Origin: Alligator mississippiensis
Lineage: Eukaryota > Chordata > Crocodylia > Alligatoridae
Assembly: GCF_030867095.1 (NCBI RefSeq)
Contig: NC_081824.1
Span: forward strand, 253,147,956-253,211,955
Direction of reading: 5' to 3'
Length of the DNA: 64,000 nucleotides
Of this stretch, positions 24,136 to 34,485 are shown in pieces. The first letter of the stretch is position 1. Each line of letters starts with the position of its first letter. Made by a program: the position numbers and the translations under genes. Under the pieces are notes generated by a model. That model ran no database searches and had not been told where the DNA came from. It was given only the letters and a program-made list of their open reading frames with translations.

Positions 24136-24333
24136 TTAAAATTCTTTGCTACGCGTATAACACTGCTTAGCTTCAAGAAATACCACAAACATTAAGAACA
24201 CAATAATTACATATATCAGAAACAATGCTCCGAATGCACTTCCTTCCCAAACAATGCTATAAGAATTAGTATAACAAAAACAACTACAATTACAACTAAA
24301 AGTTAAATTTGAATCAATACTATTATTTTTCAT
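24136..24333 (-). CDS. Small ORF with one membrane segment, unknown
   Basis: A 65-codon frame with ATG at 24333. The first half is rich in Asn, Ser and Cys (several cysteines around CNCSCFC). One strongly hydrophobic segment follows at about residues 36-54 (ALFLIYVIIVFLMFVVFL), then a short basic tail. An NLT triplet near residue 9 could be glycosylated if lumenal. The stop is followed within about 10 bases on the minus strand by AAATAAAATTG, a possible poly(A) signal. I do not recognise the family. It may be the end of an old retroviral or other viral-like transcript, or chance; AT-rich DNA gives hydrophobic frames easily. Confidence 0.3.
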   Translation of the reverse strand: MKNNSIDSNLTFSCNCSCFCYTNSYSIVWEGSAFGALFLIYVIIVFLMFVVFLEAKQCYTRSKEF

Positions 24334-24395
24334 AATATACTTACAATCCTAGAATTCTGAGAAGCCAAACACCTAAATATGGTTTCATTCCTCAG

Positions 24396-24476
24396 TCGTA
24401 CAATTTAATGGGTTGGCCTCAGTAGTACGGTTCAATGGGCTCGCCTCAGCAATACGATTCAATGGGCTGGCCTCAG
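24396..24476 (-). repeat. Three 27-bp tandem repeats, possibly coding
   Basis: Copies at 24396-24422, 24423-24449 and 24450-24476, each ending GGCCTCAG or CGCCTCAG. On the minus strand the unit is a multiple of three and keeps an open frame (24385-24570, no ATG) that repeats a nine-residue motif of the form AEASPLNRI. A frame-preserving repeat suggests this stretch was once translated. Confidence 0.55.
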
Positions 24477-24529
24477 CAGTGATAGGACTAAGTCCCCTTC
24501 CTTCAGTCCCTCTTGGGCGCTCTGCAGCT

Positions 24530-24685
24530 TCAGCGTGAACTAAGAGATTCGTGTTCACGGAGAGGGTGGTTCAGGTGATCAGTCTGATCCGGCCTACACT
24601 TGCGATTCTTCCTTCGTTGTTCTGCAAGTAAGGTAGCCTCCAAATTGGAAGAGTAGGTTACAGTTTTTATTGAGTGAGTTGCCGT
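24530..24685 (-). other. Short basic ORF without ATG
   Basis: A minus-strand frame of about 51 codons between stops at 24686-24688 and 24530-24532. It contains an arginine/lysine cluster (AEQRRKNRKCRPDQ) that would serve as a nuclear or RNA-binding signal. It overlaps the repeat-containing frame in another register. It lacks an ATG, so if real it would be a spliced exon. No family recognised. Confidence 0.25.
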
Positions 24686-24792
24686 CTAGGGCCCCTCCTA
24701 CCCAAACCTGTCACTACCCCCAAATTTGGGCTCGGATCTTACTCAACAGATTCTTTTGCTTGGTAATTAGTTTCTTTTGTTGATCATTTTAA

Positions 24793-25038
24793 TTACTTTG
24801 GGGAACTTCCATACCACTGCAAGTGACCTTTTCGTTCCAATTTTTTCAAAGGCCCTAGGGTTTGATCTCTCGGAATTTGGGATATTTGCTTAAGGGTCAT
24901 TTTTAGGTTCTCTTTGTTAAAGGCCTCTAAAGATAAAATTAAAGAGTTAAGACTTTGAGCAAAGTCAGGATCTTCCACACGTAGACCAAAACAATGGCCT
25001 AGATAAGAAGATAAATCTTGTCTTCTTCCTGAAACTGG
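24793..25038 (-). other. Short ORF after a splice-acceptor-like site, unknown
   Basis: An open minus-strand frame of 81 codons from the stop at 25039-25041 to a TAA at 24793-24795. A CCAGTTTCAG acceptor-like string lies at its start. The product would be amphipathic and leucine-rich (SLNSLILSLEAFNKENLK). The sequence does not match any protein I know. Codon-like periodicity cannot be judged by eye. Confidence 0.25.
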
Positions 25039-25041
25039 CTA

Positions 25042-26322
25042 ATGAGCAACTATTACAAACATTCAAACTATTTCATTCAATATGACAAGAGGCAGGATAA
25101 AAGTTGGTTGCAGGTTATTCCCATATGCCTGCTATTCCTTAAATGCAAAAGCTTCAGAGACCACTGTAGCCAGGGTGCAAGCTTTACGGCCTAATGTCAG
25201 GAGTGAAGCAGCCTCTGGTAACTCACAGTTTTCAGGCCTTGCACCAGGCTCTTTCAAGCCAGAGAGCAGGGCCAGACACAGGTATGGGCAAGCCATGCGG
25301 CCATCTGGGGCCTGGATGGAAAGGGGGCCCAAAAATGGTAATTTAAAATTTTTTATTATCATTATCTCTGGCAAAGATGAGTCTAGGTACGGTGCTGCCA
25401 GAGAGATGAATGCCCACCTAACTTAATGCGAGGTTGAGAAGCCCAGAAAGCAGTACAAAGTACAATGGTGTTGAGTTCCTTAAATATCCCTGGAAATTTG
25501 TCCCATTAATTGTAAAAGATGGAATTTCTCAAGGGTTCATGAGGTATAAACAGTCAGCAGTCCCCACTGGATCTTTCAGACTTGATACTTGGTCATAGAA
25601 GAAAAGTTGCCCTTTGGGTAGTTAATTCACATTAAAGCAAAGCATGAATTCAAAGTGGAATCATTATTATTGAATAACTCCTTCCAGCCATCCTCTTTTT
25701 TCAGACTGAGTGTTCTATTTCTGTGATCATACCGATTCAAACCAGAAAAGGAGTGACTTATTCTGGAATAAGAAGGCTCATACAAGGAGTGAATCCAGAA
25801 GAGCTCCCCCATGTAGACAAGCCCTTCCGAGTGAAATATTCCCCAGGAACAGCTCTGCGGAGGGTTGTTATTTGCTAGGTAATTGCTGGCTGCAATGTTG
25901 AGTCTCGTCATTCTATGCATTGCCTCGGCAAGAAACAAGGGGTGTCCTAATTTCACCTTGCTGCCCTTTAGACACAGATTATTAAATGCTGGGTAATAAG
26001 TAATCAAGTATCTTAAGCTACAGAATCTTGTCACAATGGGAACGTCACGAGGACATTTTTCCTGGAAAACTGAACTTTAGTTCCAGCAAAGCCCAGATTT
26101 GTAAACAGATGAGGGTGTTTATCCTTTGTCACACTGTAATGGGTAGAGGAACTTGGAACCAAAGGCTCCTCCTCCTCCTCTCCCAGAAAGCCCAAGACCA
26201 AATACCAAATTCCTCCAGTGAATGCTGATATCACTGGATGATGTACAGGCCAGGGGCGAGCCAGGCCCGTCTTTGCGCGCGCGGGGCCGGAGGAGACTGG
26301 GGGCGAGCTAGAATTAGTCACG
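25042..26322. other. Intergenic sequence between the ORF cluster and the solo LTR
   Basis: Short frames on both strands but nothing with recognisable homology. GC rises near 26255-26310 with a GCGCGCGCGG string just outside the LTR. Confidence 0.4.
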
Positions 26323-26326
26323 GACG

Positions 26327-27059
26327 TGTAGTGGTTGATTTAAAGATTATTTACTTACACCCAAGATGGTCGCAGTGTAGGCTGGACAGTTTCCAGGTGC
26401 AGCTCCGCTTAAATCCTCGTTGGAGGACTACGACAAATTCGTTCTAGCCCCGGAGTTGTTGAAGCTCTGTGGGTTCGGTAGTTTCTCTCCCACGGAGTTG
26501 CTGAAGCTCCGTGGGTTCGGTTCGGTTCTCTTGCCCCAGAGTTGTTAAAGCTCCGCGGGTTCGTATCTTTAATATGCAGGAAGGGATACGTCCAGGAATT
26601 TATTGGTGATGGGGAGAGGCTAGAGGCTGTTCAGGCCTCTGTTGCCTTTTAAGAAACGCGTTGGGTCCGTAAGGATCCGTAGCGCTTAGAGATCTTCACG
26701 CTCTCCCTCGAACTCCAATTGCTCTCTCTCCAACTTGGGCAGAAACCACCCAAGCTCTTTATACGGCTAGCAAGCCAATTGCTAGCCGCCACGTGTGCAT
26801 GTATTAGAATCGGCCAATAATGTGGCACGAATCTTCATACAAATGGCGGGAACTCCTTGCACCGTGCATTTCCTAGATGCAAAAGAAATACACCATGCAA
26901 AGAAAGCTTCAAATTGGTGGGAAATTCTCCGTTGCACCGGGGTTCTCTTCTGCAGCAGAAAACTCCACCATGCAAGGAAGCTGCAATTTAGCGGGAAAAA
27001 TAATTTAGCAGTGCCGAAGCGCACACAAACAAAAAAAATCACAACTTTGGGTTGTGACA
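26327..27059 (-). mobile_element. Solo LTR of a second endogenous retrovirus
   Basis: On the minus strand it starts TGTCACAACCC and ends CCACTACA, the usual TG...CA of an LTR. Flanks GACG (26323-26326) and GATG (27060-27063) fit a 4-bp duplication in which a CpG has decayed. A TATAAAG box lies at 26757-26763 with a CCAAT motif inside an inverted GGCTAGCAA/TTGCTAGCC pair upstream of it. AAATAATCTTTAAATC near 26340 is a weak poly(A) region. No internal retroviral sequence is attached at the boundaries, so recombination probably removed it. The sequence is unrelated to the LTRs at 33944 and 42279. Confidence 0.75.
26447..26563. repeat. Three tandem repeats of about 43 bp inside the solo LTR
   Basis: Units share GGAGTTGYTGAAGCTCYGTGGGTTCG with variants starting near 26452, 26494 and 26538. 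They lie downstream of the TATA box, in the transcribed part of the LTR. Confidence 0.7.
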
Positions 27060-27063
27060 GATG

Positions 27064-27626
27064 ACTCTTTTAGGAAGGAAGGGTCACTCCAAATGTATCA
27101 GACACTTTCCCTGCCATCATTGAATAAACAATTCCAAGAACACTGAATCTTTAGAAAATACATACAGTATTTTTGTTACTTAGATATCGGCGGAGGAAAA
27201 AAATTTAGAACGACTTGTTGCAAGTTTGGCTCAGGTCCCTTTCCCCTTGTAGATAAAGGATGGCCCAGGCAGGTTACCTGCAGTTTGCTGCCTGCTCCCC
27301 ACCCAGCTCTCTGTGAGTGGCCCCCTTACTGCCACCTTCCAGGGGGCTGTTCCAAGTCCTTCACATCAATCCAGTCTATAAAGAGAGGAACAGGCTTTGA
27401 TGCATCTAATAGCCTCCACGTCACTTAGGGGTATGTTGCCCTCTCACCTGCTTGTCCAGCTTTCATCCTCCTCTGGGCTTTCTGGTTCTTTGAGACACCA
27501 GCCTGGCTAATGCTAGCTTGGTCATTAGGATAGGCCAGCTGCCAGCAACCTTTCCAAGCTGTGGGCTGGAAAAACCTGGCCTCAGCCTGACACAGACTGG
27601 ATGGCTTCTATAGCATGTCAGTGGTG

Positions 27627-27657
<31 letters not shown>

Positions 27658-28499
27658 GGTGTGTTGGGGAGGAGGGTGCTTCCCCTGGGCCTGTGCAAAG
27701 CAAAGTAACTAAGAGCTGTATCCTTGCCACTGCTACTTATCCCAGCTCCTCCCCCAGCAGGGGAGCTGTGATGAGCATCCTCACTGCTGCTGCTTTTACA
27801 CTACAACTGGCACTGGGGGCAAGGGGCAAGGCATGGGGAGGAAGAAGCATTAGTGGTGAGGGCACAGCTGGAAGTTATCCAGCTCAAGGCTGTGCAGCTC
27901 ATTGTTGCTTAGCTGCAGTGCAGGTGCAGGCATAGGCAAAGCCCTCAGGCTCTGCAGGCTGGATGCAGTTTGCAGACTATATGTTACAAACCCCTAGGCT
28001 AAGCAACCTCCAGTCTAGCTGGGCTCCAAACTAATTAGTCCATCCTTGGTGTCTTTATCAGCAGATGTAGCAGGGTTTGCATCAAGATTGGTCAGTGGCT
28101 GGCTGCCCAGTTCACTCAACCAGTGCTGGATGAGGCTATAGCATACAAATACCAGAAGTATCAAGTCCAGTCTTCCCTGTTTTTGCTGGAAGATTGTACT
28201 GTGAACTTTCAATATCCTAATGGAAGGCAGGGGGTGGTGAATCTATAGCAAAGACATCCTTTATCTGAAGTGTTCTCTAGTCATTTTAAGTTAAATTTGT
28301 ATTAAAACTCCACCAGCCCTCAAATATAGACTTTTAAAGGGTTGGAGTAAACTCTTCCTCTCTCAATTGCAAAGTGTAACAGGGAGATGAACGCTGCCAT
28401 TACTTTAAGAGGAAAACTTGCAGCAGATAGAATCTAGGCAGCAGAATAGAGGGTAGCTGTACAACTGCAGGCACCAGGGAAGTCCTGTTACCTGAGTAG
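27064..28499. other. Intergenic sequence with a TG microsatellite
   Basis: A (TG)n tract with GTGGG variants lies at about 27626-27664. Nothing else recognisable; the short frames carry no homology that I can see. Confidence 0.45.
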
Positions 28500-30200
28500 A
28501 GGGCTGGCTGTTAAGGCAGAGGAGAACACCTACCACCAGTCAAGGGAACACTGCAGGGAGTGAGCTGGCAGTGGAGGCAAGCAATTAGTGCCATAGGTTA
28601 GGAGGGCCTAGGACAGGTGCGGCCCTGCTGCAAAAGGGCAGTAGAGCAGAGCATAGCCAGGCAACAAGGAAGCAGCTGTGGCTGTACTTGTGAGCTCACA
28701 TGCCAACTAGCTGACAGGTCCAGATGAAGCAGCCCTGCAGGTGGTGGGGAGGGCCACATGACCTGAAGGGGCAGGATTTAGGAGATATAAAAGCCCAGGG
28801 CTTAATACTTAGGAGGTAGTCTGTCTTGGTAGGCTACCAGGGAAAGAGCTCTCCCCTGAAAAAGACTCTGCCTCTTGTAGGCTAAAATCAAGTGTTAACA
28901 CTATTCTGTTACCCAAACTGAGATGGATTTAAATAGCATTGTGTAGTGGAGGGTGCACCCCTATCCAATGCACTGTGGACAGGGTGCCCTGAGTCTTATA
29001 ATTAGCTTCCCACTGGCCAGCTTCCAGTGTAAGGATCTTGGCTATGCGCCTAGTTTATGGACATGGGGGATTCCTTCCTCCTGTAGCCTTTGGTTAAGGG
29101 CAAATGAGATTTGGGGGGTAACCAAACCCAAAGCCTCCAGGCTTGGGCCTGCACATAGGATGCCAGCCAATGGATTTGGGAGTATCTGAAGCACCAGGGT
29201 GAAAAGTCTGGGGTGGAGGATATTTGCTGGTTGTAGCACCACATATGATGTTTGAATGATTGAGTGTTGCTCAATCAAGAGGATTCAGAACTGATTTGGC
29301 TAATTTGACATGGAATACAAAACATTTTCAACCATCTCCCCCCCCCCCCCCCCCAAAAAAAAAAACCCAACAACAAACAAACCCCAACAAAAACCCACCA
29401 CAAAAACCAAACCAAAAAACCAAAGTAAAACAAAAGCCAGCTCTGTCAGAGACACTGGCTGGAAGCTGTTTGCCCTGAAGACTATAAGCTACTGGAGATG
29501 GAGGAACCCTGTACGACAAAGACCAGAGCTAAGAGACCCAGGGACTTAAGTGATAGCCAGTGTACTAATGTTTACATTGGAGATATTACCAGCGGTTTGT
29601 GATTGGGACTGAAGAGATGGCCAGGAAGTCCCAGGGGTGTCAAAGAGGCATACAACAGTTGTGGGGTTGGGCCGGGTCCCAATATGGAGCAGGTTTCTGT
29701 TAAATGAAGAGGACTAGAGAGGGTGAGAGACTTGAGCACAGTGCCTAAGAAGGGCAGAATTAGGGCCAGGGGCACGTAGTGCAAGAGGGGTGAGGAACAT
29801 AGCCCGAGAAGGGTGGAACCAGAGAAGCATCACCTGAGAGAGGTGAGAAATGGAGTCTAGAACTCATGGCCCAAGTGTGGGAAGGATCAACAGGGCCAGG
29901 GATCCCATAGCTCAGGAGAGGCAAAGACCAATTAGGAGCCTGAGCCCAAAAGGGGCAGAGATGGGTATGGGCAGGAAGGCCCAGATTGACTGAGTGGAAA
30001 TTGGGCTGAGCACTTGCTGAGGAGGGATTGGTAACACCTATGAGGCATGGGCATGTCTTTAGTGGATGTCGGATGCCACAGAATTAACCCTTCAGGCAAT
30101 TATTGCACTGGAGCACAAGAGGTCCCACTTGACACCTGGGAGGAGAGTTTGAGACCATAGAGTCCAGGAGGGACTTGGTGGTTAGAAGCACAGATGAGGG
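28500..30200. repeat. Purine-rich degenerate repeat region
   Basis: Long stretches of GAGAGGTGAGGAA / CCCGAGAAGGGTGGAACCAG style wording recur with loose periodicity between about 29720 and 30020. Similar wording (CCAGAGGAGTGGAGCC, GGAGGTGGGAAAGGCC) appears at 63540-63780. This looks like an old high-copy interspersed repeat of unknown class, not a gene. Confidence 0.4.
29337..29431. repeat. C tract followed by A/C-rich low complexity
   Basis: A run of about 17 C then an A run and CAAACCAAAAAACC-type repeats. Translated frames are proline or lysine rich and not genes. Confidence 0.85.
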
Positions 30201-31759
30201 CTCACTCCAGAATTTTAGGGCAGCCTCCCTTTCCATCAGTTTAACTAATTGAAACAATATGTGGCAAGTGAAAGGGAAGCAAGGAGACCCAGGGAGCTGG
30301 GGTGGGTGCAGGAGCTATGTGGCCATCCAGGAGCATCGCTGCCACCTCTGGGGCCCAGTCTTGCTACACAAAGCTTTGATTTTTGACTTTCATATTGTAA
30401 TAATTTCACTAGTTTTTCATTCATTAGAGAATCTTCTAGGGTAGACTCCTCCTCCCCACCACCGTAATGTGAAAAATCGGAGGGGAAAACAGCTTTTAGA
30501 TAACTGTCTTTCCTCTGTTCATCCTAAACAAGTCAAAGGGCACTCAAGTCTAATGCTTTTATCCTGGATGAAAATCACTTCCCATCTCAAGTGATCAAAT
30601 TTAACTTTCTGTTTGTCTGTGATGTCATAATCCTACTAGCTCTTCAGTCATCCATAGCATTTTCCAGGATAGACAACACTTGAATTTTAACTGAAAAAAG
30701 CACACTGACCCACCCCAGCCCAAATCTCATCATATAGAGAGGGCCTGAAAAATATTTTCCCCATCATAAGCAACAAAACCCCCAAACTAACCACACCTTG
30801 ACTATACTGACCTTGGCATCCAAGTGGTTTAAAGAAAAGAGTGTGAAACAGCAAAGAATAAAATTAAGGCCCAGTTTGTATCTATGGGAATCAGTGGCAT
30901 TAGGATTTCACTCTGTACTAACATCAGCTCCTGTGTCCTTATAGCTGGGAAAGCTGACAGTGCATAGTCTATCTAGCCTCTAAAAGGACTGGGACTGATC
31001 TTAACTTTGTGCTTGTTTAACTATCATGGTTATCCTGGTCCATCTACTACGCTGACATCTGCATGAGCACGAAAGTGTTCATGGCAGTATAGCGCATGGT
31101 TATGAGACTTCTAAGTAGCTGGGGGGCCATATGCCTCACAGGCTGCACTAGTGGGGGCTGCAAACTGAGGGCTGCAACAGTACAGACTACGGGCCCCTTT
31201 GGGTGCTGTCCTACTGCATCAAGTACCTGGGTCTTTCCCAACGCTGCCATGCTGAGCATGTGGGCACTCCCTCCTGTCCTGCCCCCACCTGTACTGCATG
31301 TATGGGCATAGATACCCTATGCTTGCTTTCTGCTTCCTGGATGTGGACTTCAAATTACACTGGCACCCCACATCCTGGGTTTCTCTTGGAAGGATGTGTT
31401 ATGCTGGTCTGCCCTGCCCCACCCTTTAGTGTGGGGCAGGAAGCAGAAACCAAAGAGAGGAGGAGCCTGGAGCCTCCAGCTGCTGCTGCTGCCATAGGGG
31501 AAACACTACAGCAGCTGGATGGGATCATGGGGCTACAGACTAACCTCTTGCAGGCTGTCAGTAAGAGAGCCTGGTATAGCTTTTTCTATTTCAGTATAAG
31601 CATGAGGAGACTGTACCGCTTTCATTGCACCAGGGCAGTTCATGCAACTCCACTTCTGTGTATGGTCAAGGCCTGAGTGTCAGGTGCTCTAGTTTCTATT
31701 TCCGTGCCTGACATGGAAGATGAATATGGGCCAGCAGTGTGATGAGGATGCCAATAGGG
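30201..31759. other. Intergenic sequence, nothing recognised
   Basis: No exon-like feature; a moderately long plus frame near 31203-31676 shows no recognisable domain. Confidence 0.4.
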
Positions 31760-32730
31760 CAAATAGACCTCTGGCATGCATCAGCTGATGTGTTGCCAAT
31801 AGATCCAGGGAGGTGATCCTCCCTCTCTATTCGGTGTTGGCCAGAATACTATGTCCAGTTCTGGACACTGCACTTCGAGGACGTGGATAAGCTCAAGAGG
31901 GTACAAAGGAGGGCCTTGGTCAAGGGCATGGAGGATAGGCCCTACGAGAAGAGACTCCAGGAACTGGGCCTATTCAGTTTGAGTATGAAGGCTGAGAGGT
32001 GACTTGATAGCCACCTGCAAGTACATCGGGGTGAACACCAAGATCTAGGTGAATTTTGGATCTTAAACTTCACTGCAGAACAACAAGGAAGTTTTTTACC
32101 TTCCTGCCTGCCATCTGACACCTCCAGGGAAGGAATTCTACCTGATCAACACATCAAAGAGCTACTCAGCACAGCTCACAAAGACACTCTCCTGGACCCA
32201 GGGGGACAGCCTTCTATCTTCAGCTCCCTCTGTGCAAAAATGAAGTTTATTTCCTACCTCTGGGGACTTTTGACCATCTTGTACCATCTACACTTTTCCC
32301 AGAGCCTGACGAAGGGACTTTGTCCTTTTCTGCAAGCTTTCGGGATCAATTTTCTTGCCATTTTCCAGTTGGTCTAATAAAAGGTATAATTTTGGGACCA
32401 AGAGTTCTAGTTTTTTGTTAGATCTAGGTGAGCAATTCTTCAGGAAAGCACCTCAAGGGAGGATGAGGACCAATGGACATAAGCTTATAAAGGGTAAATT
32501 CAGGCTAGATACAAGAAAGAACTTTTTCTCTGTAAAGGTTGCCAGAATCTGGAACACATTTCCAGCGGAGGTGGTGCACTCACCATCCTTGGAGGTATTC
32601 AAGTGGAAGCTGGACACACACCTTGTTGAGCTTGTCTGAGCCCAATAATTTCCTGCCCATGGCAGGGGACCAGACTTGATGATCTTACAGGTCCCTTCCA
32701 GTTCTATGATTCTATGATAGATTGAGACCC
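31760..32730 (+). mobile_element. CR1 LINE fragment, interrupted
   Basis: Encodes the CR1 C-terminal region on the plus strand (VQFWTLHFEDVDKLKRVQRR-like near 31855, RMRTNGHKLIKGKFRLDTRK near 32460). It ends with CAGTTCTATGATTCTATGATA near 32700-32720, the typical CR1 tail. It is interrupted at 32053-32419 by another element. Confidence 0.85.
32053..32419 (+). mobile_element. SINE-like insertion inside CR1
   Basis: A 367-bp segment flanked by a perfect 12-bp duplication, AGATCTAGGTGA, at 32041-32052 and 32420-32431. It disrupts the CR1 frame, which resumes exactly after the second copy. It contains GCCTGACGAAGGGACTTTGT and CAGTTGGTCTAATAAAAGGT, then ends in a T-rich tail. Length and long duplication fit target-primed retrotransposition. 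I cannot see a clear tRNA-like box A/B pair, so the head is unassigned. Confidence 0.75.
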
Positions 32731-33939
32731 TTAACCTTACAAACTTTCCTTTCAATGGACCACTTTATTTTTTTCTGTTTTTTTTTTTTTTATTAATTTA
32801 TTTTTTTGCAGGCTTGGGCAAGCCCTTTTATTTCTATTTTTTAAGCTTAATTTCCTTTTCTCTCATTGGTGAAATAAATGAATACCTACTCTGCAGTGCA
32901 ATTGGAAGGCTTTTTCAACTATCGTATGTAGAGTGCTTCAAAGTCCCAAAGGAGCAGCATCCTGGTTGGAGTGCACAGCAACAGTTACACAGGAGATTGT
33001 AGCTTTCTAGCACTCTCTGTTGGGTTTTGCAGCCCCTTACAGAAAGCAAATTGAAATGATCCAAGTCTGGTCTCTGCTAGAGGAGGACCTTTGTTCTGGA
33101 AAACAGTTCGGTATCACTTAGCATACACCTTGTTAAAGTGCCTTAGAGGCAAGGAGTTTTAATACCAATTTGCTAAATTAACGTGGGTGACAGAGTTCCT
33201 CTCTGGCTAGCATCTGAGGAAGCTCCATTGGGAAAGCTGTGTTCTGAAAAGATGAGTATTAGGTAGGGAAAATCCAGATTACATGTACAGCAACTACAAG
33301 TGCTGCAGTCGAAGATATGCTATTTTTCAATGTAAGGGCATAAAATAGGCAACTTTTTCTATACTTATATAAAGTGCATGGCAAATGAAACAAGCACTCC
33401 TGGCATTCCTTCCCATGGACTATCATGTGCATGAGAATTTACTGTGGCAGCAGATGCTCTGTGTATATATTTAAGATTGTACAGAAGAATGGCATGATGC
33501 TACCTGCAAGTAACACACCATATCATTAAAGGCTGTTTCATAATACATTCATGCAAAGGTGACAGAATTGAGGCTTCACATTGAAATTTGGTGCTTCTTA
33601 GCTTTCAAACAGTTACCTAGACATCCCATTAACTGGGGGAAAAAAGAATTGTATGAAACTATTATTAAACAGAGACAAGCAACATCTCTGGAACTTACCC
33701 ATTAGCAAGCCTAACGTTTACATGGGAAAAACAGATTTACGGGAATGGTCCAGTTAAGGAGAAATTAGGTGTACCGTTGCACAGGTATCGCTTGAAAGAA
33801 TCAAACCAGCATGGGCCTACATGAGTTTGAGAGGCCCTGGTTTTCCCATTAAGATGTTTGAGAATTTGTGAAAAGTTAATGTACATCAAAGTGACTCACC
33901 AGGCATGAATTACCTGATTTTCATGAGGCTTCATAAGAT
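32731..33939. other. Intergenic sequence left of the provirus
   Basis: A T-rich low-complexity run at about 32765-32812. No gene seen. Confidence 0.45.
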
Positions 33940-33943
33940 CCTT

Positions 33944-34447
33944 TGTTGTGGAAACACACACAGAGTACTTTTGGGTCAGGTCAGCAGAAGCTTTTATTTA
34001 AAAGAAACTACAGCTGTAGGGGGAGTTCCAAAGTGACATGGATTTCCCAAGCACTTGGAAGGGGTCCCCCCCCAAGAGCAAAATCAGGAGGCTTATATAC
34101 TTTTTAACAGTCGCTTACAACTCACGTGATCATATAGTGAAATTAGCATGAAAAGCGGCTATAATATTACTTCATTATTTCTTTGCTGTAATCAGGATGG
34201 GAATTATGGGGGAGGTGAGGTTAGTTCACAAACCTCCTTCTTGCACCTGGAAATCTACTTTGTACATACTTTTTTTTGCTACCTTCAAAGCTGCGGTGAG
34301 CGAAGCAGTTGCAGAAGAGTTACAAAGAACAAACACTTGCCCTTATCTGTTCTACTGCACAGAGCCAGCAATTCTACACAAAGCGGTTATGTCATCTTAT
34401 AACTAAAATAATCAAAGTTTAAGGCATATATTTTTTCTGATTCCACA
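33944..34447 (-). repeat. 3' LTR
   Basis: 504 bp. On the minus strand it begins TGTGGAATCAG and ends CCACAACA. It contains a TATATAAG box (34092-34100 on plus as CTTATATA) and an AATAAA poly(A) signal (plus TTTATT, 33993-33998). It differs from the 5' LTR at four sites: 33947, near 34000, near 34290 and 34443. Confidence 0.95.
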
Positions 34448-34448
34448 G

Positions 34449-34461
34449 CCCCCCCCCTTTG
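34449..34461 (-). promoter_or_regulatory. Polypurine tract
   Basis: On the minus strand a CTCAAAGGGGGGGGG run sits directly before the 3' LTR (one C intervenes before TGTGG). This is the expected plus-strand DNA primer site. Confidence 0.9.
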
Positions 34462-34485
34462 AGACTATTTAGTCTCACTTTAGCC

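Noticed and set aside
24396..24476. CRISPR-like direct repeats
   Set aside because: Three adjacent 27-bp copies without spacers, in a vertebrate genome; an ordinary tandem repeat.
26327..27059. 5' LTR of a full second provirus running into 24100-26300
   Set aside because: The flanks form a 4-bp duplication directly at both LTR edges and no primer-binding site or gag follows, so a solo LTR is the better reading.
34148..34406. Paired 84- and 69-codon frames, repeated at 42483-42741
   Set aside because: They lie in the LTRs on the strand opposite to transcription and are duplicated because the LTR is.
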